This document shows positions 63,260 through 64,000 of a stretch of 64,000 nt of DNA, piece after piece. The stretch is taken from NCBI RefSeq assembly GCF_045223415.1, contig NZ_JBEQZJ010000002.1, forward strand, positions 1 to 64,000, in the 5' to 3' direction. The notes below the pieces were generated by a model. It was given only the letters and a program-made list of their open reading frames with translations. It had not been told where the DNA came from and did no database searches. Numbering within the stretch: the stretch's first letter is position 1; each line of letters starts with the position of its first letter. A program made the position numbers and the translations under genes. The DNA is from Hoskinsella mucinilytica. GTDB lineage: Bacteria; Bacillota_I; Bacilli_A; Erysipelotrichales; Erysipelotrichaceae.

Positions 63260-64000
63260 CTAATTGGATATCTGTCCAAGCACATCAATTCGTGCTGTTC
63301 TACCGTTTGCTGTAACTGTAAAATACTCACTTTCCTTTATCGTATCAGTCACAAAGAATCGGACAATATGACTGGAATCCTGCGCTAAATGAAATGTTGT
63401 GTTCTTGCCTGTTACATTTGAAAGAAGCTGATCTGTCGTATCGATCGTTACCCATGAAGGCCATGTGATTGCTACATTGGTTTCTCCTGCAACACCAATA
63501 CGTATATCAATGTAATTATTATGCTTTTCTAATTCAGCATCAAAGGTCGTCGTTTTCTCAATCAACTTAAATTCTCCTAAGAGTGTCTGTGTAAAACCTG
63601 TGTTTTCAGAACTTGGTTTCGCAACCGCAGTTACTTTGAACGTATGATTAGTAGGTACATGTCCACCAGGAACAGTAATGATAACTTTATCCGTTGTTTC
63701 AGTTGCCGAACTTAACTTGAGGGTAGCTCCATTACTGATGTTTTGTTCATTTACTTGTAAATTTAACTGTGCATCATCTACGGTTATTGTGTAATCAATA
63801 TCAATACTTGATGTTCTTAAGCTATCTTGCCAATTTCTAATATCAAGAACCACAGTATAATCTTTACTCATATTCCAATTATTCATTTCATGTGTCATGG
63901 CCGTCCCTTCCTGTAAGGAATCAGATGCAAAATAGAAATTTTCTGGTCTGATCATATGTTTATCTGACTTAGTCTCGCTTATAAATTTAGCGAATGAAAC
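63260..64000 (-). CDS. Partial gene: secreted protein with Ig-like repeats (N-terminus beyond the window)
   Basis: The frame is open from the window edge (64000) to a stop at 63260, giving at least 246 residues. The in-frame ATG at 63955 is internal: the residues before it ('VSFAKFISETKSDKH') continue the 'A-K-F-x...S-D' mature start seen in small exported proteins of this group, so the real start lies outside. The rest is beta-strand-rich with three Ig-like segments ('DIDYTITVDDAQL', 'KVIITVPGGHV', 'FFVTDTIKESEYFTVTANG'). It probably forms an operon with the giant protein, 18 bases downstream, and may be a secreted partner. Confidence 0.75.
   Translation of the reverse strand, partial: VSFAKFISETKSDKHMIRPENFYFASDSLQEGTAMTHEMNNWNMSKDYTVVLDIRNWQDSLRTSSIDIDYTITVDDAQLNLQVNEQNISNGATLKLSSATETTDKVIITVPGGHVPTNHTFKVTAVAKPSSENTGFTQTLLGEFKLIEKTTTFDAELEKHNNYIDIRIGVAGETNVAITWPSWVTIDTTDQLLSNVTGKNTTFHLAQDSSHIVRFFVTDTIKESEYFTVTANGRTARIDVLGQISN

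Overview
This window is an AT-rich, low-GC Gram-positive (Bacillota) chromosome. A clostridial-type V-type ATPase, a SigA-like promoter architecture (TTGACA/TATAAT with 16-17 base spacers), CIRCE/HrcA control, an oxygen-sensitive [FeFe]-hydrogenase-like protein and cyclic-di-GMP enzymes suggest an anaerobic gut member, most likely of the Erysipelotrichia. That placement is an inference from gene content. No rRNA gene, insertion sequence, phage or CRISPR array was seen.

Layout. 22-726: seven tRNA genes on the minus strand behind one promoter. 795-9408: a complete nine-gene V-type ATPase operon (minus) with its own promoter; the first gene starts at a TTG, not at the upstream ATG. 9637-16918: a CPA2 antiporter, an RluA pseudouridine synthase, a helicase fused to a RecB/Cas4-like nuclease domain, a DUF218 protein, a HAD phosphatase, a flavodoxin-fold lipoprotein-like protein and a very Cys-rich small protein. 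17033-22146: amidohydrolase plus MFS exporter, divergent from a BglG/MtlR-type regulator. 22229-26868: a cell-surface/aldehyde cluster (acyltransferase-like, polysaccharide deacetylase, aldehyde dehydrogenase) and the hydrogenase-like protein. 26915-34572: a signalling block with a hybrid histidine kinase, an Hpt protein, an EAL phosphodiesterase with a decayed GGDEF, and an intact GGDEF cyclase.

34735-38403: peptide deformylase-like protein, a DUF349 repeat protein, a flavin-binding-fold protein, and a second cation:proton antiporter placed behind a recognisable fluoride (crcB-type) riboswitch and terminator. 38452-40373: a decayed accessory stretch with a broken AlbA_2-type gene. 40374-44381: RlmD-type rRNA methyltransferase, HAD hydrolase and htpG, the last with two CIRCE operators bracketing its promoter. 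44580-51050: proBA next to isocitrate dehydrogenase, citrate synthase and aconitase. Together these make 2-oxoglutarate from oxaloacetate plus acetyl-CoA and carry glutamate toward proline.

51132-54793: a P-loop kinase-like protein, a serpin C-terminal remnant, a UMF1-type permease, a 2-hydroxyacid dehydrogenase and a phosphodiesterase. 54961-55044: tRNA-Leu. 55286-55480: remnant of an AAA-ATPase-like gene. 55610-64000: a 2543-residue secreted protein carrying about 33 'YGGG'-type solenoid units, preceded by a partial secreted-protein gene that runs off the window. The most notable items are the four-unit super-repeat inside the giant protein, the fluoride riboswitch in front of an antiporter, the double CIRCE, and several decaying genes (serpin, AlbA_2, AAA-ATPase).
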